DNA from: Thermococcus sp. 18S1 | GTDB taxonomy: Archaea > Methanobacteriota_B > Thermococci > Thermococcales > Thermococcaceae | Assembly: GCF_012027645.1 (NCBI RefSeq) | Contig: NZ_SNUU01000001.1 | Span: 992,001 to 1,056,000 of the forward strand | DNA: 64,000 bases | Reading direction: 5' to 3' | Part shown: positions 1 through 9,864 of the stretch, piece by piece | Layout: every line of letters starts with the position of its first letter | Position numbering within the stretch: position 1 is the first letter of the stretch | Position numbers and translations under genes: made by a program | Notes under the pieces: generated by a model | What the model was told of the DNA's origin: nothing | Seen by the model: the letters and a program-made list of their open reading frames with translations, nothing else | Databases searched by the model: none

Positions 1-267
1 GGATCGCCGGAGGAGAGGCCGAGGAAGATAAAGGTCGGCAGGGACGGTCTGATAATCGAGAAGGGCATTTACTCCGGCCTGCTTCTCCCGCAGGTGCCGG
101 TAGAGTGGGGCTGGGACGAGGAGGAGTTCTTAGCCCAAACCTGCTGGAAGGCCGGCCTTCCGCCCGACTGCTGGCTGGATGAGGACACGAAGGTCTACCG
201 CTTCACCGCCGAGATTTTTGAGGAAGAAAAACCGGGCGGGCCGGTCAAAAGGAAGCCGCTTGTGTAG
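1..267 (+). CDS. AMMECR1 domain protein, C-terminal part (5' end outside window)
   Basis: The frame is open from the first base to the stop at 265-267, giving the last 88 residues. They read as the end of an AMMECR1 domain: [10 protein letters not shown], a [14 protein letters not shown] stretch, then a conserved Cys-containing segment ([15 protein letters not shown]) and [11 protein letters not shown] before a basic tail. AMMECR1 is widespread in archaea and eukaryotes, and its biochemical role is not firmly established. About 190 bases of T-rich, AT-rich DNA follow before the next gene and probably include its terminator. The upstream part cannot be seen. Confidence 0.85.
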   Translation, partial: GSPEERPRKIKVGRDGLIIEKGIYSGLLLPQVPVEWGWDEEEFLAQTCWKAGLPPDCWLDEDTKVYRFTAEIFEEEKPGGPVKRKPLV

Positions 268-458
268 TTTCCCAATTTTTGGATATTATTCAGATGGTTC
301 TATTAATATTGCCAAAATGCCCAAAAAATACTTGTCTATTTTTAACTCTGACATTACGCTCTGCAAAAAATACATAAGAAACTAACGTCAAAACATTATG
401 AGTTTCCCCCAGCTCTAATAAGGATCTTAAATCCTTCTATCTCATAGGGGGTTAGGCC

Positions 459-3400
459 ATGATGAGGAAAGTTGTGGCTCTGGCAATTGTGTTGTTGTTC
501 CTGGGTAGTTTGGTAGCGACGCCAGCGTTTCAGGGGATATCGTTTGTGACAGCGGTAGATGTCAAAAATACGAGAATGGAATCCCAACAGCAATTAGCTC
601 AAAAGCTATCTAAGACTTCTGCTGAGGATGTTGTTTCGGGAGTTGTTGATAGGGATGCAACTAAAGAAGCTCTTGCAATATTAACAGAAGACAGTAAAAG
701 TACACTTGTTAGTGCTGAGTTTCTGGGAGTAAACGCTCAGATTCTTATAGCAACCTCACCAAGACAGGGATTTCCAACTGAAGGATCAGCTTATTTGATA
801 ATTAGCACTGGAAAAGCCAAGGATGTTTTAAGTGGAACTGCAGAGAGATTCATTTCCACAAATCTTGGGGGAAGAACTGGCATCCACCCTAGGTTGAAAA
901 ACATACCAACCTTTGATGTTGCGACATTGAAAATAACTTTAAAAGTTCCAAAAAATGCGAAGACTTTATCCTTTAAGTGGAAATTTGGAACAGAAGAGAT
1001 ACCTACTTATATACACAGCCAATATATGGATTATTTCAGAGCATATATAGTTCTTCCAGACGGATCCAAAAAAGACGTAACAACCTTGCCAAATGGAGAA
1101 ATCCCCTATGTTGATACAATTGTTGACTATGTAAACATTCCTGGCGGAGACTCGCAATCTCCGACCCCCCCGTTTCCGATACCCAATGATGTTGCGTTAA
1201 ATGCTATAACTACAGCTGGATCCAAAGATGAACCATTTATTCCATTTATAAGCACAATTGATGTAACTCCTTACCAAGGACAGGAAATCACAATCCTTTT
1301 TGAAATTGGAGATGCAGGAGACGGTATACTTGATTCAGCTGTCTTTATCGATGGGCTTGGATTCGATATTAAGAGCTCACCCACTATGAAGATTGACTTT
1401 TTATATGATCCGAGTGAACCCACTGTGGGGGAAACCGTCTGGTTCACTGCGCAGATACCAGATACACTAAAAGATAGCGATGCCAAGTTCATATGGGACT
1501 TTGGAGATGGGCACACTACAGAAACTAATATACCAAGTGTTGAGCATCTGTACGAGGAAGGAGGTAGGAAATACTATGTAACCTTAACCGTAAAAGCCAA
1601 AGAAAATGGACAATGGAAGGAAGTTGGACAAATATCAAAGCCAATTTATGTCCAAAGCCTAAGTGAGCAGGAACAGGAGATTTATGAAATCTTGAGAAAG
1701 ATTGATCAGTGGTTTAATAGTGCCGACAAGTACATTTCCGGCTCGGACCTAAGCGGAATAGTTTCAGACATGTTTAGTGTATACTTATCTCAGGAGGATA
1801 CTGTAAAAGGTGAACATGAAGAATACTTGCCACGTATTCCCTCCTCTTATCTTGAAGATGTAAAGGGAATATCGCCTAAATACAGGAAGTTTTCAGAGAA
1901 TGCCCCCGCTCCTACAATAACGTCATCTGAACTGAGAAAGCTTCTTGAATATTTGCATGAAATGAAAACAACGCCTATATACATAAATGGCATTGTTCTT
2001 TCAAAGAATGCTAATGGTGAGTTCTCTATTAAATATCCCGATAAAACAGTGTATATCCGAGAAATTACCAGCAAAAAGATACCCGAGTTAGGATATGTTG
2101 TTATTTATAAGTCTCAGTATATGAATATACCCGTGGATAATATTCAGAAGACAATAACGATTTTGGTGGAACCTAAGTTAATATTTGACAAGATATCCAA
2201 CAGGGTCTCCTCCAGAGTAGACTTGTGGTTCGGAGCATCCTGTATGATTATATTTGGCAAGGAAGTATGTCCTGACGTAAAAAGCGTGTTCAAAGGAGAC
2301 TTTGATATACATGGGGGAGCAAGCATAGGAGTCGGAATACTTGATAAATTGGGAGATTTACTACAGGGAAAGCTTAGCATTTTGTCACCGATTTTTGAAT
2401 TAGTAATGAAAATAATAAAATTAGCAAATGATTTCGGAATATCAATACCAACTGAGGGCAATATGGGAATAGAAGGTGGAATTGAACTCGAGAACCTTAA
2501 AATGCAAAAATACTACGTCAGAAGCTGGAGCTCTGTTCAGTTAGCTGATATGGGAGGGGAGACCTCATGCAGAGTAGGCGTAAGAGCTGATAATCCTGAC
2601 ATTGGTCAGGCACTATTGACGTTCCCGGTAAATCTTGGACAAACATTAGCGTTGGTTTCAACAAACATTCCAGTAGTCAATTGGCTCATATATTCGACAT
2701 ATGTTGGGATGGTAACCCTTATTCCAGGCGACTGGAAGTACAATCTATACGCAGAAGGCTCAATTAGCAGAAATCTTGTAGGTAAAAAATATGGACTAGT
2801 CAGCTTGGGTGTGGATGCAGAAGTGGGCACTTCCATGAGACTTGTGCCAGTATGGGATCCCAGATGGAACCTAAATGTTCATGGAGGAGTAATAGGAAAA
2901 ATCTCAGCAGAGAGTCCGGATATCCCCCTGTGGAGCATTTTAAACCTGAAATTATATGGAGAAGCGGAATTACCCATTCTTGAACTTGAATTCGGTGATC
3001 CGATTAAGCCTAATATGCCAGATATCCATCCCACTTTTGTCAGTGATCAGCCAATAGGTAGTCAGAGCCCGTACAAAGGTATAGCACTCTCGTTTAACAT
3101 AACTACAGATACACCGTGCAATTGTACTATAATGCCATTATTGGTTTTAAACAACACTCCAGTAGTTGCTTTGAAGAAGAATCTCACACTCCAGAAGGGT
3201 TCTAATATAGTTACACTAACAGTACCGGGGCAGTACGTTTATCTTACCTACTACAATGGTCAGTTCAATGTTGGTTTAATTATTAATAACGAAAACGGAA
3301 GCCTAGTCTATGCTAACTTCACCCTCGGAACCACAAAGAGTTATAACTATGTAGACTTCGAGCATGTTATCCCAGAATTCAGCATTAAATACGAGCCCAT

Positions 3401-4691
3401 TGACAAAGATTCGGATGGGTTATATGATGCCATAAAGTTCAACATAACAGAAAAAGAAGGGCTAACTGGGATAACCCTGAGACCAGTTTTAACAGCTCCT
3501 GGATGGATCGTATACCTTAACGCCACAAATTTGACCACTTCAAATACATACATAACAGAACTGGATGGGATGTACGTCAGAAAGTTAGCGGGCAACTTTA
3601 CATTTGTGTTCTATGTTTACAATACAACAAGCGGAATTTACCTGGGCACGCACTCTAAAGAAATAACCGTGAACCCATCAAAGTTCGAGTCAGCATATCC
3701 AACGATACAGTCCTTTGAGCCAGTTGTAGTGAACAATACTCCAGTGCTGAAATTCAACGTTAGCGTTCCACAAAAATCAAACCTGACAATAACCGTAAGG
3801 TACCAAATAAACAATGCTATGTATGAATCTGCCCAAATCTACCCTAATGCAACGTCAAACACTTATATTATTGTACCCCTAAACAAAGACGTATTCATCA
3901 TGCATAACACCACTACAGCAAAGATAATCTCAGCAAACTTGGTCTCAGATGGTCTCACAGTGGATACTGTTCCAATAAATCAGGCTCTCACGTTTGTATT
4001 TACTCCAGATGCTAGGTTCTTAGACATAAATACGGGACAGATTAATGATACTTTGCTGGTATCTGCATACATTGTAAGCTATATAGACACTAATGCAACA
4101 GCAGTTGCACTACTGACCTTTGGGAATAACTCAGTATCTTCATACAAGTACTTAACCCTCAGAAGCTTAGTCCCAACAGGAATTTTGACAGTATTCAACT
4201 TCACTTTGGAAAATCTCACGGATGAAATTAGGGAGAGTAATGGGACTGGACAACTTTCCGTTATATTATATGATAGTTCAGGAAACTTACTTGCTATCCA
4301 AACCATACCAGTAATTGTTTCACATGAGGAATCCACAGCCAAGAAGGTGGAGAATAACATCCCGGCAGAGACACATATTAACGTTATCATTACTCTCTCT
4401 CACCTCTGGACGGCATGGTTCTTTAACTACTATGAAGAATTCAACAGCCTATACACCAATGCAACCGCTATGAACGTGAGCAATGAAACCCTGCAGAGGG
4501 CTCTCGAACTTCACCACAATGCAACTGCGTTAATTCTTAAGGCATGGCACACCGATGATATCAACTACATCAAAGAACACCTATGGGAACACGTTGTCTT
4601 CATACCACAGGTATGGAACGTAAGAAAAGCGTTCCTTATGGAAAGGGAAGCGGTGAACCTGTTAAAGAAGGCACTAAATGAGTATGGTTGA
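459..4691 (+). CDS. Very large secreted protein with choice-of-anchor-L-like and PKD domains
   Basis: A 1410-residue protein with an N-terminal signal peptide (about residues 1-32). Residues 75-305 look like a choice-of-anchor L domain: a LIISTGKA turn, KWKFGTEEIPTYI, LPNGEIPYVDT, and DSAVFIDGLGF near its end. Residues 312-397 form a PKD domain with the WDFGDG motif. The next 900 residues are mostly beta-rich, with many N-x-S/T sites in the last 400. The final 100 residues look helical, and I see no membrane anchor or CGP-CTERM tail. The expected location is the cell surface or medium, where the protein may bind a partner or polymer; this is inference. Base and codon use is clearly more AT-rich than all neighbours, which suggests horizontal transfer. 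TATA-like cttaaat lies at 426-432, about 27 bases before the ATG. Confidence 0.8.
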   Translation: MMRKVVALAIVLLFLGSLVATPAFQGISFVTAVDVKNTRMESQQQLAQKLSKTSAEDVVSGVVDRDATKEALAILTEDSKSTLVSAEFLGVNAQILIATSPRQGFPTEGSAYLIISTGKAKDVLSGTAERFISTNLGGRTGIHPRLKNIPTFDVATLKITLKVPKNAKTLSFKWKFGTEEIPTYIHSQYMDYFRAYIVLPDGSKKDVTTLPNGEIPYVDTIVDYVNIPGGDSQSPTPPFPIPNDVALNAITTAGSKDEPFIPFISTIDVTPYQGQEITILFEIGDAGDGILDSAVFIDGLGFDIKSSPTMKIDFLYDPSEPTVGETVWFTAQIPDTLKDSDAKFIWDFGDGHTTETNIPSVEHLYEEGGRKYYVTLTVKAKENGQWKEVGQISKPIYVQSLSEQEQEIYEILRKIDQWFNSADKYISGSDLSGIVSDMFSVYLSQEDTVKGEHEEYLPRIPSSYLEDVKGISPKYRKFSENAPAPTITSSELRKLLEYLHEMKTTPIYINGIVLSKNANGEFSIKYPDKTVYIREITSKKIPELGYVVIYKSQYMNIPVDNIQKTITILVEPKLIFDKISNRVSSRVDLWFGASCMIIFGKEVCPDVKSVFKGDFDIHGGASIGVGILDKLGDLLQGKLSILSPIFELVMKIIKLANDFGISIPTEGNMGIEGGIELENLKMQKYYVRSWSSVQLADMGGETSCRVGVRADNPDIGQALLTFPVNLGQTLALVSTNIPVVNWLIYSTYVGMVTLIPGDWKYNLYAEGSISRNLVGKKYGLVSLGVDAEVGTSMRLVPVWDPRWNLNVHGGVIGKISAESPDIPLWSILNLKLYGEAELPILELEFGDPIKPNMPDIHPTFVSDQPIGSQSPYKGIALSFNITTDTPCNCTIMPLLVLNNTPVVALKKNLTLQKGSNIVTLTVPGQYVYLTYYNGQFNVGLIINNENGSLVYANFTLGTTKSYNYVDFEHVIPEFSIKYEPIDKDSDGLYDAIKFNITEKEGLTGITLRPVLTAPGWIVYLNATNLTTSNTYITELDGMYVRKLAGNFTFVFYVYNTTSGIYLGTHSKEITVNPSKFESAYPTIQSFEPVVVNNTPVLKFNVSVPQKSNLTITVRYQINNAMYESAQIYPNATSNTYIIVPLNKDVFIMHNTTTAKIISANLVSDGLTVDTVPINQALTFVFTPDARFLDINTGQINDTLLVSAYIVSYIDTNATAVALLTFGNNSVSSYKYLTLRSLVPTGILTVFNFTLENLTDEIRESNGTGQLSVILYDSSGNLLAIQTIPVIVSHEESTAKKVENNIPAETHINVIITLSHLWTAWFFNYYEEFNSLYTNATAMNVSNETLQRALELHHNATALILKAWHTDDINYIKEHLWEHVVFIPQVWNVRKAFLMEREAVNLLKKALNEYG

Positions 4692-4709
4692 TTATTTAAT
4701 TTTTGAACT

Positions 4710-6065
4710 TTATTCCCTTTTCATCTTTGCAATGAAGAACCCGTTGCAGTCGTGTTTGTGCGTCCACGCTCTGAAAACCCTATCGCCGATTTCAAGGAAG
4801 CCCCTATCGCCCCAGTTGAAGTCATAGTTCGCCAACTCAAGCCCGACCCTCTCAACCGCGAAGAGGACGTTCTCCTCGTCTTCATCAATCCTAATCGAGC
4901 ACGTCGAGTAGGTCATCTCCCCGCCTTCCCTGAGGTTCTCATAGGCATTGCGGAGCATGTTCCTCTGGACGTTTATGATGCGCTTTATCTTCTTCTCATC
5001 GAAGCGCCACTTCACTTCCGGGAACTGCCGGTAGGTTCCGGAGCTTGAGCACGGCGCGTCGAGAATGATTTTGTCGAACTTGGCCTTGTCTTTAAAGCTC
5101 TGGCCGTCGGCATGAACCAGTTTGACGTTCTTGATTCCGAGGAGTTTCATCTTCTCCTTCATGCGCATGAGCCTGTCGTAGGAGTAGTCAACCGCGATTA
5201 TCTCGCCTTTGTTCTCCATCAGCGCCGCCGCGTGGAAGGTTTTTGAACCCGGCGCCGCCGCTAGGTCAAGAACCCTCTCGCCGGGTTCGGGGGCCAGTAC
5301 GTGGGCGACGTAGGCAGAGGCCAGATCCTGGATAACGAACTTCCCTTCCCTGTACCAGTCGAGCCTCGTTACCGGAGTCTTGTATTCGAGTATCTTCAGG
5401 ACGTCCGGAACTGGGGTTAAGGCCGTCCTCACGCCGTTCTCCTCAAGGTAGTCCCTCAGCGAGTCCACGTCGGTCTTAAGGGTGTTTGCTCTGACGTAGT
5501 ACCTCTGCGGCCTGTTGTTGCTCAGGAGTAACCTAACCGCCTCATCGTAGCCCAAAAGCTCCACCGCGTACTCGACGTACCAGCGGGGATGGGAGAAGCG
5601 GACGGAAAGCCATTCTATCCTGTCCTTCTCCTTGAGCCTTTTCAGGGCTTTCTCCACGTCGAACTTCTCTATCGAATGCATGAGCGCGTTGACGAACTTC
5701 GCCCTTGAGAAATCAAAGCGCTCCTTGACGACCCTGATTATCGAGTCCGTAGCTACAGCCGGCGGCACTTTCCTGAAGTGGATTTCAAAGGTGCCTATTC
5801 TCAGAAGGTTGGCCAGGTATGGGTCCAGGTCTTCCACCCTCGAACCCTTGAGGACGGAGTTGATTATGAAGTCTATCTTGGCGCGCCACTTCTCTATCTC
5901 AAAGACGTAGGCATGAGCCAATCCCCGCGCCTTGTCCCGGTCCCTACCGGACACCCTCTTGAAGACCCTCTCAAGGGCGTGCTTCGATGAGAGCTCGCGC
6001 TCCTCGACCAAGCTTAACGCGTCCGCCACCACTTCCTGAAAGCTCACGCGGTAAAACAGCTCCAT
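4710..6065 (-). CDS. NOL1/NOP2/sun family RNA cytosine-C5 methyltransferase
   Basis: A 451-residue SAM-dependent RNA m5C methyltransferase of the RsmB/NSUN type. Residues 5-130 are a helical NusB-like RNA-binding domain. The C-terminal half is a Rossmann methyltransferase with VLDLAAAPGSKT (SAM binding), DAPCSSSG (motif IV with the helper Cys) and YSTCSI (motif VI with the nucleophile Cys). I start at the ATG at 6063-6065. The open frame runs 35 codons further upstream, but that part crosses a TATA-like TTTAAA and lacks family character. The target (tRNA or rRNA) cannot be told from sequence. It converges with the large AT-rich gene, with 18 bases between the stops. Confidence 0.9.
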   Translation of the reverse strand: MELFYRVSFQEVVADALSLVEERELSSKHALERVFKRVSGRDRDKARGLAHAYVFEIEKWRAKIDFIINSVLKGSRVEDLDPYLANLLRIGTFEIHFRKVPPAVATDSIIRVVKERFDFSRAKFVNALMHSIEKFDVEKALKRLKEKDRIEWLSVRFSHPRWYVEYAVELLGYDEAVRLLLSNNRPQRYYVRANTLKTDVDSLRDYLEENGVRTALTPVPDVLKILEYKTPVTRLDWYREGKFVIQDLASAYVAHVLAPEPGERVLDLAAAPGSKTFHAAALMENKGEIIAVDYSYDRLMRMKEKMKLLGIKNVKLVHADGQSFKDKAKFDKIILDAPCSSSGTYRQFPEVKWRFDEKKIKRIINVQRNMLRNAYENLREGGEMTYSTCSIRIDEDEENVLFAVERVGLELANYDFNWGDRGFLEIGDRVFRAWTHKHDCNGFFIAKMKRE

Positions 6066-6168
6066 GGACGGGGCTTTGTGGGGGAGTTTAAAAAGGTGGT
6101 GGTGCGTTTCTACTCTGACCATCAAAACACTTATTACCTTTGTAAATAGGGTTAGATGTGGTGGGTAC

Positions 6169-6198
6169 ATGAAGTGAAAAGACCTGATAGCCCTCGCA
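6169..6198 (+). other. Probable original start of the next gene, interrupted by TGA at codon 3
   Basis: ATG at 6169 follows a ggtggg ribosome-binding-like stretch and is in frame with the downstream gene: ATG AAG TGA AAA GAC CTG. Without the TGA (6175-6177) the protein would begin M-K-x-K-D-L-I-A-L-A-V, a normal charged start for a membrane anchor. A TGG-to-TGA or CGA-to-TGA change, or a sequencing error, would explain it. Thermococcales are not known to decode UGA as selenocysteine. Confidence 0.6.
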
Positions 6199-6723
6199 GT
6201 GCTGTTGATGATAGTGACACTGGTCTTCCATCTCTATGTTCAGGAAGAGCGTCTGAACGCCCTGATTGAGAGACAGAGGAACTGTGAAAGGGGCTGGATT
6301 CATACCGTGACTTTCTCCACGATGGTCGATCTCCAGTTCCACTCCAAGAACGCGCTTAGAGCACTCGACTCTAATTCCACTGCCGCCTTCAACCTTTCCA
6401 CCGTTGAGCTTGAGTGGGACTTTCTGAGGCTCCTCAACCACCTTCTTGAGGCCGAGAGTTACCTTGGACTGGATACGTTCAATGATTCGGTTCTTGAGAT
6501 GGCTGACACGGGGCAGTGCATAGAGTTCTTGAACGCGTCAAGAACGGCCTTTCTAAACGGAACTGCCAACGTCTCTGCCGTCCGCGAGGGATTAAACCTG
6601 ATCCACGACTTTGCAACGGAGTGGCGAGAGAACGGCAACTATCCCAGTGAAGAGCTCTTGAAAGCTAACGCCGAGCTTCAGCAGAAATGTGGCGACCTTA
6701 TTCAAAAGGTTGAGACACTGTGA
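6199..6723 (+). CDS. Small membrane-anchored helical protein, start uncertain
   Basis: From the GTG at 6199 this encodes 174 residues: a single N-terminal transmembrane helix (MLLMIVTLVFHLYV) followed by a soluble helical domain. That domain has several N-x-S/T sequons and Cys residues, as expected on the outer face of the membrane. No family is recognised. The natural start is probably the ATG at 6169, now separated from the reading frame by a TGA at codon 3, so this may be a damaged gene that reinitiates at GTG 6199 or ATG 6208. It lies between the divergent methyltransferase and polB, with no operon partner. Confidence 0.6.
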   Translation: MLLMIVTLVFHLYVQEERLNALIERQRNCERGWIHTVTFSTMVDLQFHSKNALRALDSNSTAAFNLSTVELEWDFLRLLNHLLEAESYLGLDTFNDSVLEMADTGQCIEFLNASRTAFLNGTANVSAVREGLNLIHDFATEWRENGNYPSEELLKANAELQQKCGDLIQKVETL

Positions 6724-6763
6724 TTGCCCTTTTCCGTTTCCCCTCTCTTTTAAGCATGGCGAA

Positions 6764-6772
6764 GTTTATTAG
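6764..6772 (+). promoter_or_regulatory. TATA box of polB
   Basis: gtttattag lies about 35-40 bases before the polB ATG at 6805, leaving a short leader that carries an aggtg ribosome-binding sequence. The preceding T- and C-rich stretch (about 6727-6752) probably terminates the upstream gene. Confidence 0.5.
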
Positions 6773-6804
6773 CCCCCACGTCGATAATCCCACAGGTGTT
6801 GGTT

Positions 6805-9132
6805 ATGATCCTCGATACCGACTACATCACAGAGGATGGGAAGCCCGTCATAAGGATATTTAAGAAGGAGAACGGCGAGTTCAAGATAGAATATGACAGG
6901 AACTTTGAGCCTTACATCTACGCCCTTCTGAAGGACGATTCTGCCATAGAGGACGTTAAGAAGATAACCGCCGGGCGCCACGGCAGGGTCGTTAAGGTGA
7001 AGCGCGCCGAGAAGGTTAAGAAGAAGTTCCTCGGCAGGCCCCTGGAGGTCTGGGTTCTCTACTTCACTCACCCCCAGGACGTCCCGGCGATAAGGGACGA
7101 GATACGAAAGCATCCTGCCGTCGTTGACATCTACGAGTACGACATACCCTTCGCCAAGCGCTACCTCATAGATAAGGGGCTAATCCCGATGGAGGGCGAC
7201 GAGGAGCTCAAGCTGCTCTCCTTCGACATCGAGACTCTCTACCACGAGGGCGAGGAGTTCGGAACAGGGCCGATTCTGATGATAAGCTACGCCGACGAGG
7301 ACGAGGCGAGGGTCATAACGTGGAAAAAGATAGACCTCCCCTACGTTGACGTCGTCTCCACCGAGAAGGAGATGATAAAGCGCTTCCTCAAGGTTGTCAA
7401 GGAGAAGGACCCCGACGTGCTCATAACCTACAACGGCGACAACTTCGACTTTGCCTACCTCAAGAAGCGGTGCGAGAAGCTCGGGATAAAGTTCACGCTC
7501 GGGAGAGATGGGAGCGAGCCCAAAATACAGCGCATGGGGGACAGGTTTGCGGTCGAGGTGAAGGGGAGGATTCACTTCGACCTATACCCCGTCATAAGGA
7601 GGACGATAAACCTCCCAACCTACACCCTTGAGGCGGTTTACGAGGCAGTCTTTGGAAAGCCGAAGGAGAAGGTCTACCCCGAGGAGATAACCAGGGCCTG
7701 GGAGACCGGCGAGGGGCTCGAAAGGGTCGCGCGCTACTCCATGGAGGACGCGAAGGTCACCTTTGAACTCGGTAGGGAGTTCTTCCCGATGGAGGCCCAG
7801 CTCTCAAGGCTGATAGGCCAGAGCCTTTGGGACGTCTCCCGCTCAAGCACCGGCAACCTCGTGGAGTGGTTCCTCCTGAGGAAGGCCTACGAGAGGAACG
7901 AATTGGCTCCAAACAAGCCCGACGAGCGGGAACTTGCGAGACGGCGCGGAGGCTACGCGGGTGGATACGTTAAGGAGCCGGAGCGTGGACTGTGGGACAA
8001 CATAGTCTACCTGGACTTCCGCAGCCTGTACCCCTCGATCATCATCACCCACAACGTCTCTCCGGACACCCTAAACCGCGAGGGCTGTAAAGAGTACGAC
8101 AGGGCTCCCCAGGTAGGTCATAAGTTCTGTAAGGACGTCCCGGGCTTCATCCCGAGCCTTTTGGGTTCCCTTCTCGATGAGAGGCAGAAGATAAAGAAGA
8201 GGATGAAGGCCAGCATAGACCCGCTGGAGAAGAAGCTCCTCGATTACAGGCAGAAGGCCATCAAAATCCTTGCCAACAGCTTCTACGGCTACTACGGCTA
8301 CGCCCGCTCCCGCTGGTACTGCAAGGAGTGCGCCGAGAGCGTTACAGCTTGGGGCAGGGACTACATCGAGATGGTGATCCGCGAGCTGGAGGAGAAGTTT
8401 GGCTTCAAGGTGCTCTACGCGGACACCGATGGGCTGCACGCCACAATTCCTGGAGAGGATGCTGAGACAGTCAAGAAGAAGGCGAAGGAGTTCCTGAATT
8501 ACATCAATCCCAAACTCCCGGGACTTCTCGAACTCGAATACGAGGGCTTCTACATCAGGGGGTTCTTCGTGACGAAGAAGAAGTACGCTGTCATAGACGA
8601 GGAGGGCAAGATAACCACGCGCGGGCTTGAAATCGTCCGGCGCGACTGGAGCGAGATAGCCAAGGAGACCCAGGCGAGGGTTTTAGAGGCCATACTGAGG
8701 CACGGTGACGTTGAGGAGGCAGTCAGGATAGTCAAGGACGTTACCGAGAAGCTGAGCAGGTATGAGGTTCCGCCGGAGAAGCTGGTCATCCACGAGCAGA
8801 TTACCAGGGAGCTGAAGGATTACAAGGCCACTGGCCCCCACGTGGCCATAGCGAAGCGCCTCGCGGCGAGGGGAATAAAGATACGTCCCGGAACGGTGAT
8901 AAGCTACATCGTTCTCAAGGGCTCCGGAAGGATAGGCGACAGGGCGATTCCCTTCGACGAGTTCGACCCGACAAAGCACCGCTACGACGCGGAATACTAC
9001 ATCGAGAACCAGGTTCTGCCGGCCGTGGAGAGGATTCTGAAGGCCTTCGGCTACAAGAAGGAGGAGCTCAGGTATCAGAAAACGAGGCAGGTTGGCCTCG
9101 GGGCGTGGCTCAAGCCGAAGGGGAAGAAGTGA
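6805..9132 (+). CDS. polB: Family B replicative-type DNA polymerase, intein-free
   Basis: A 775-residue proofreading DNA polymerase, the standard length of the Pfu/KOD/9 degrees N group. The 3'-5' exonuclease motifs are DIETL (Exo I, about residues 141-145), YNGDNFD (Exo II) and YSMEDAK (Exo III). The polymerase motifs are [10 protein letters not shown] (A), [13 protein letters not shown] (B) and YADTDG (C, with the two catalytic Asp). The four-Cys pair region ([23 protein letters not shown]) is present. None of the usual intein sites is occupied. The ATG at 6805 gives the canonical MILDTDY start and follows an aggtg sequence; GTG 6796 is in frame but would add three non-family residues. Sequence similarity is closest to the 9 degrees N / T. 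gorgonarius type as I recall it. Confidence 0.98.
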   Translation: MILDTDYITEDGKPVIRIFKKENGEFKIEYDRNFEPYIYALLKDDSAIEDVKKITAGRHGRVVKVKRAEKVKKKFLGRPLEVWVLYFTHPQDVPAIRDEIRKHPAVVDIYEYDIPFAKRYLIDKGLIPMEGDEELKLLSFDIETLYHEGEEFGTGPILMISYADEDEARVITWKKIDLPYVDVVSTEKEMIKRFLKVVKEKDPDVLITYNGDNFDFAYLKKRCEKLGIKFTLGRDGSEPKIQRMGDRFAVEVKGRIHFDLYPVIRRTINLPTYTLEAVYEAVFGKPKEKVYPEEITRAWETGEGLERVARYSMEDAKVTFELGREFFPMEAQLSRLIGQSLWDVSRSSTGNLVEWFLLRKAYERNELAPNKPDERELARRRGGYAGGYVKEPERGLWDNIVYLDFRSLYPSIIITHNVSPDTLNREGCKEYDRAPQVGHKFCKDVPGFIPSLLGSLLDERQKIKKRMKASIDPLEKKLLDYRQKAIKILANSFYGYYGYARSRWYCKECAESVTAWGRDYIEMVIRELEEKFGFKVLYADTDGLHATIPGEDAETVKKKAKEFLNYINPKLPGLLELEYEGFYIRGFFVTKKKYAVIDEEGKITTRGLEIVRRDWSEIAKETQARVLEAILRHGDVEEAVRIVKDVTEKLSRYEVPPEKLVIHEQITRELKDYKATGPHVAIAKRLAARGIKIRPGTVISYIVLKGSGRIGDRAIPFDEFDPTKHRYDAEYYIENQVLPAVERILKAFGYKKEELRYQKTRQVGLGAWLKPKGKK

Positions 9133-9159
9133 CTCCCTTCGAAACCCTTTTATCTCTGC

Positions 9160-9174
9160 AATACAAACTGTATT
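9160..9174. promoter_or_regulatory. Palindromic candidate operator of vapBC pair 1
   Basis: AATACA-AAC-TGTATT is a perfect six-base inverted repeat with a three-base spacer. It lies between a TATA-like cttttatct (about 9147-9155) and the antitoxin ATG at 9189. A third TGTATT half-site follows at about 9181. VapB antitoxins commonly repress their own promoter through such dyads, so autoregulation is the natural reading. Confidence 0.5.
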
Positions 9175-9188
9175 TCGAGGTGTATTAC

Positions 9189-9410
9189 ATGGCCATCGTT
9201 ACTGTCCGCGTTCCCGATGAGTTGAAGCTCAAGATGAAGGAGCTTGACATAAACTGGAGCGAGGAAATCAGGGAGTTCATAAGAAGGCGCATAGACGAGG
9301 CAGAAAGAAAGAGACGAATACAGGAAGCCTTAGAGCTTGCAAAGGCGAGTGGAAGCGTGAGCAGGGGTTTTGCAGCAAAGTCAGTGAGGGAGGACCGTGA
9401 TAGTCGTTGA
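9189..9410 (+). CDS. VapB-type antitoxin (pair 1)
   Basis: 73 residues. The N-terminus (MAIVTVRVPDELKLKMKEL) is a ribbon-helix-helix DNA-binding fold, and the helical, charged C-terminal half is the usual toxin-wrapping tail. It is predicted to bind and neutralise the PIN toxin encoded immediately downstream and to repress the operon. Its last 14 bases overlap the toxin's GTG start, the classic translationally coupled arrangement. The frame is open further upstream into polB, but the ATG at 9189 is the only start that gives a complete ribbon-helix-helix domain. The dyad at 9160-9174 sits just upstream. Confidence 0.85.
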   Translation: MAIVTVRVPDELKLKMKELDINWSEEIREFIRRRIDEAERKRRIQEALELAKASGSVSRGFAAKSVREDRDSR

Positions 9411-9789
9411 TGCCTCAGCCCTTGTGAAAGTCGTTTTGCAGGAGCAAGGTTGGGAAGAAGTACCAACGGAGCCACACGTGGCGACGCTCGACTATGCACT
9501 CGTTGAGGGCATGAACGCAATCTGGAAGGCAGTGCGACGTGGAGAGCTAACCATTGAGCAGGGAAAGGTTAAGGTAGTCGTTCTTAAGACGTTAGGGAGC
9601 TCGATAACACTTTTTGAGGCGCAAAACTTTTTCGAGAGGGGGCTGGAAATAGCATTGAGGGAGAACATCACGATCTACGACGCCCTTTACATAGCCCTGG
9701 CCGAGGCACTGAACGCGGATTTTCTGACTGCGGACGAGAAACAGTATCTGGCCGCCAAAAACTACGTCAAGGCGATGCTCGTTGAATAG
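9397..9789 (+). CDS. VapC-type PIN domain toxin (pair 1)
   Basis: 130-residue PIN-domain ribonuclease. Acidic active-site residues are visible in the expected places: D5 in VVDASALVK, a Glu in the ALVEGMNAIW helix, the Asp of TIYDALYIALA, and the Asp of FLTADEKQY. VapC toxins cleave specific RNAs (often tRNA or rRNA) in a Mg-dependent reaction when freed of antitoxin. It starts at a GTG inside the antitoxin's 3' end. No frameshift is seen, so it should be active. It is followed within 80 bases by a second, unrelated vapBC pair. Confidence 0.88.
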   Translation: MIVVDASALVKVVLQEQGWEEVPTEPHVATLDYALVEGMNAIWKAVRRGELTIEQGKVKVVVLKTLGSSITLFEAQNFFERGLEIALRENITIYDALYIALAEALNADFLTADEKQYLAAKNYVKAMLVE

Positions 9790-9864
9790 CACTCCCATAC
9801 GGAAACAGTTCCCTCAATAAAAAAGCTTTTTACCTTCTCAACCAATTGTACATCGGGGGGAAGG

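Noticed and set aside
6175-6177. TGA read as selenocysteine
   Set aside because: No SECIS-like structure was noticed and Thermococcales are not known to make selenoproteins; the position (codon 3) also makes no functional sense.
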